A stretch of 64,000 nucleotides of DNA from Sphingomonas sp. ERG5. Its GTDB lineage: Bacteria; Pseudomonadota; Alphaproteobacteria; Sphingomonadales; Sphingomonadaceae. Every line of letters starts with the position of its first letter. Within the stretch, counting starts at the first letter, position 1. The position numbers and the translations under genes were made by a program. The notes under the pieces were generated by a model that saw only the letters and a list, made by a program, of their open reading frames with translations, was not told where the DNA came from and did not search any database. The stretch lies in the NCBI RefSeq assembly GCF_000803065.1, contig NZ_JSXI01000045.1, forward strand, positions 123,825 to 187,824. The letters run 5' to 3'. This document shows, one piece after another, positions 63,975 to 64,000 of this stretch.

Positions 63975-64000
63975 ATGAATATCCCGGACATCCCCAATAC
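63975..64000 (+). CDS. Possible start of a further gene (partial)
   Basis: ATG 63975, 24 bases after the exoprotein stop, begins MNIPDIPN and runs off the window. The ribosome-binding site is poor (GCGAGACTG). Nothing more can be said. Confidence 0.35.

Overview
The window is GC-rich, densely packed proteobacterial chromosome. Three SusC-independent TonB-dependent receptors, Tat/Sec-exported hydrolases, ATGA/GTGA gene overlaps and the style of the catabolic genes suggest an alphaproteobacterium of the Sphingomonadaceae (Sphingomonas-like). This is inferred from gene content; there is no rRNA or tRNA to confirm it. I saw no insertion sequence, CRISPR array or tRNA.

Layout. 1-726 is the end of an amidase. 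1.1-9.7 kb is a magnesium-type locus: a small ORF and a hairpin in front of the Mg2+ P-type ATPase mgtA, a TonB receptor, an MgtC-family membrane protein, and a FixL/FixJ-like sensor/regulator pair. 9.9-15.9 kb is a complete type I restriction-modification operon (hsdM-hsdS-hsdR, minus strand), followed by a DUF5681 protein with an internal duplication and one copy of a dispersed 22-nt-phased repeat. 17.9-26.3 kb carries VOC, dimeric-barrel, double-CDGSH/bicupin, class V PLP, NSS transporter, MarR and M61 peptidase genes. 25.9-31.4 kb is a cyclase-iorA-iorB-thioesterase operon facing a second MarR gene. 31.5-41.2 kb holds a TonB receptor and a seven-gene operon built around a monooxygenase/old-yellow-enzyme fusion of the 2-aminobenzoyl-CoA monooxygenase/reductase (salicylyl-CoA 5-hydroxylase) type, with SDR, MarR, enoyl-CoA hydratase, two acyl-CoA dehydrogenases and RidA. 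This looks like an aerobic CoA-thioester route for an aromatic acid. 41.8-53.0 kb is a probable TetR regulon: MaoC, acyl-CoA synthetase, enoyl-CoA hydratase, CocE-type hydrolase, TonB receptor, PEP mutase/isocitrate lyase-like enzyme, serine hydrolase and an M19-like protein. 53.2-57.9 kb is a five-gene operon (response regulator, 7TM sensor kinase, HprK-like kinase, sulfotransferase, PqqD-like RRE protein), divergent from a two-partner secretion pair (ShlB/FhaC transporter and a GLUG-repeat exoprotein) that fills the rest.

Regulation. Several short palindromes recur in front of functionally related genes: AACTTGCA-TT-TGCAAGTT (second MarR gene, M61 peptidase), TTTTnATATGnAAA (VOC/Tat operon, class V enzyme), TTTAnnCTTAAAACGA (TonB receptor, fusion-enzyme operon) and AATATGA-nn-TCATATT (three promoters of the TetR block). 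They are read directly from the sequence. Which regulator binds each is inferred from position.

The most novel-looking parts are the two-component/HprK/sulfotransferase/PqqD operon beside the secreted GLUG protein, the CDGSH-CDGSH-bicupin fusion, and the 22-nt-phased dispersed repeat. All functions come from motif reading; no database search was run.
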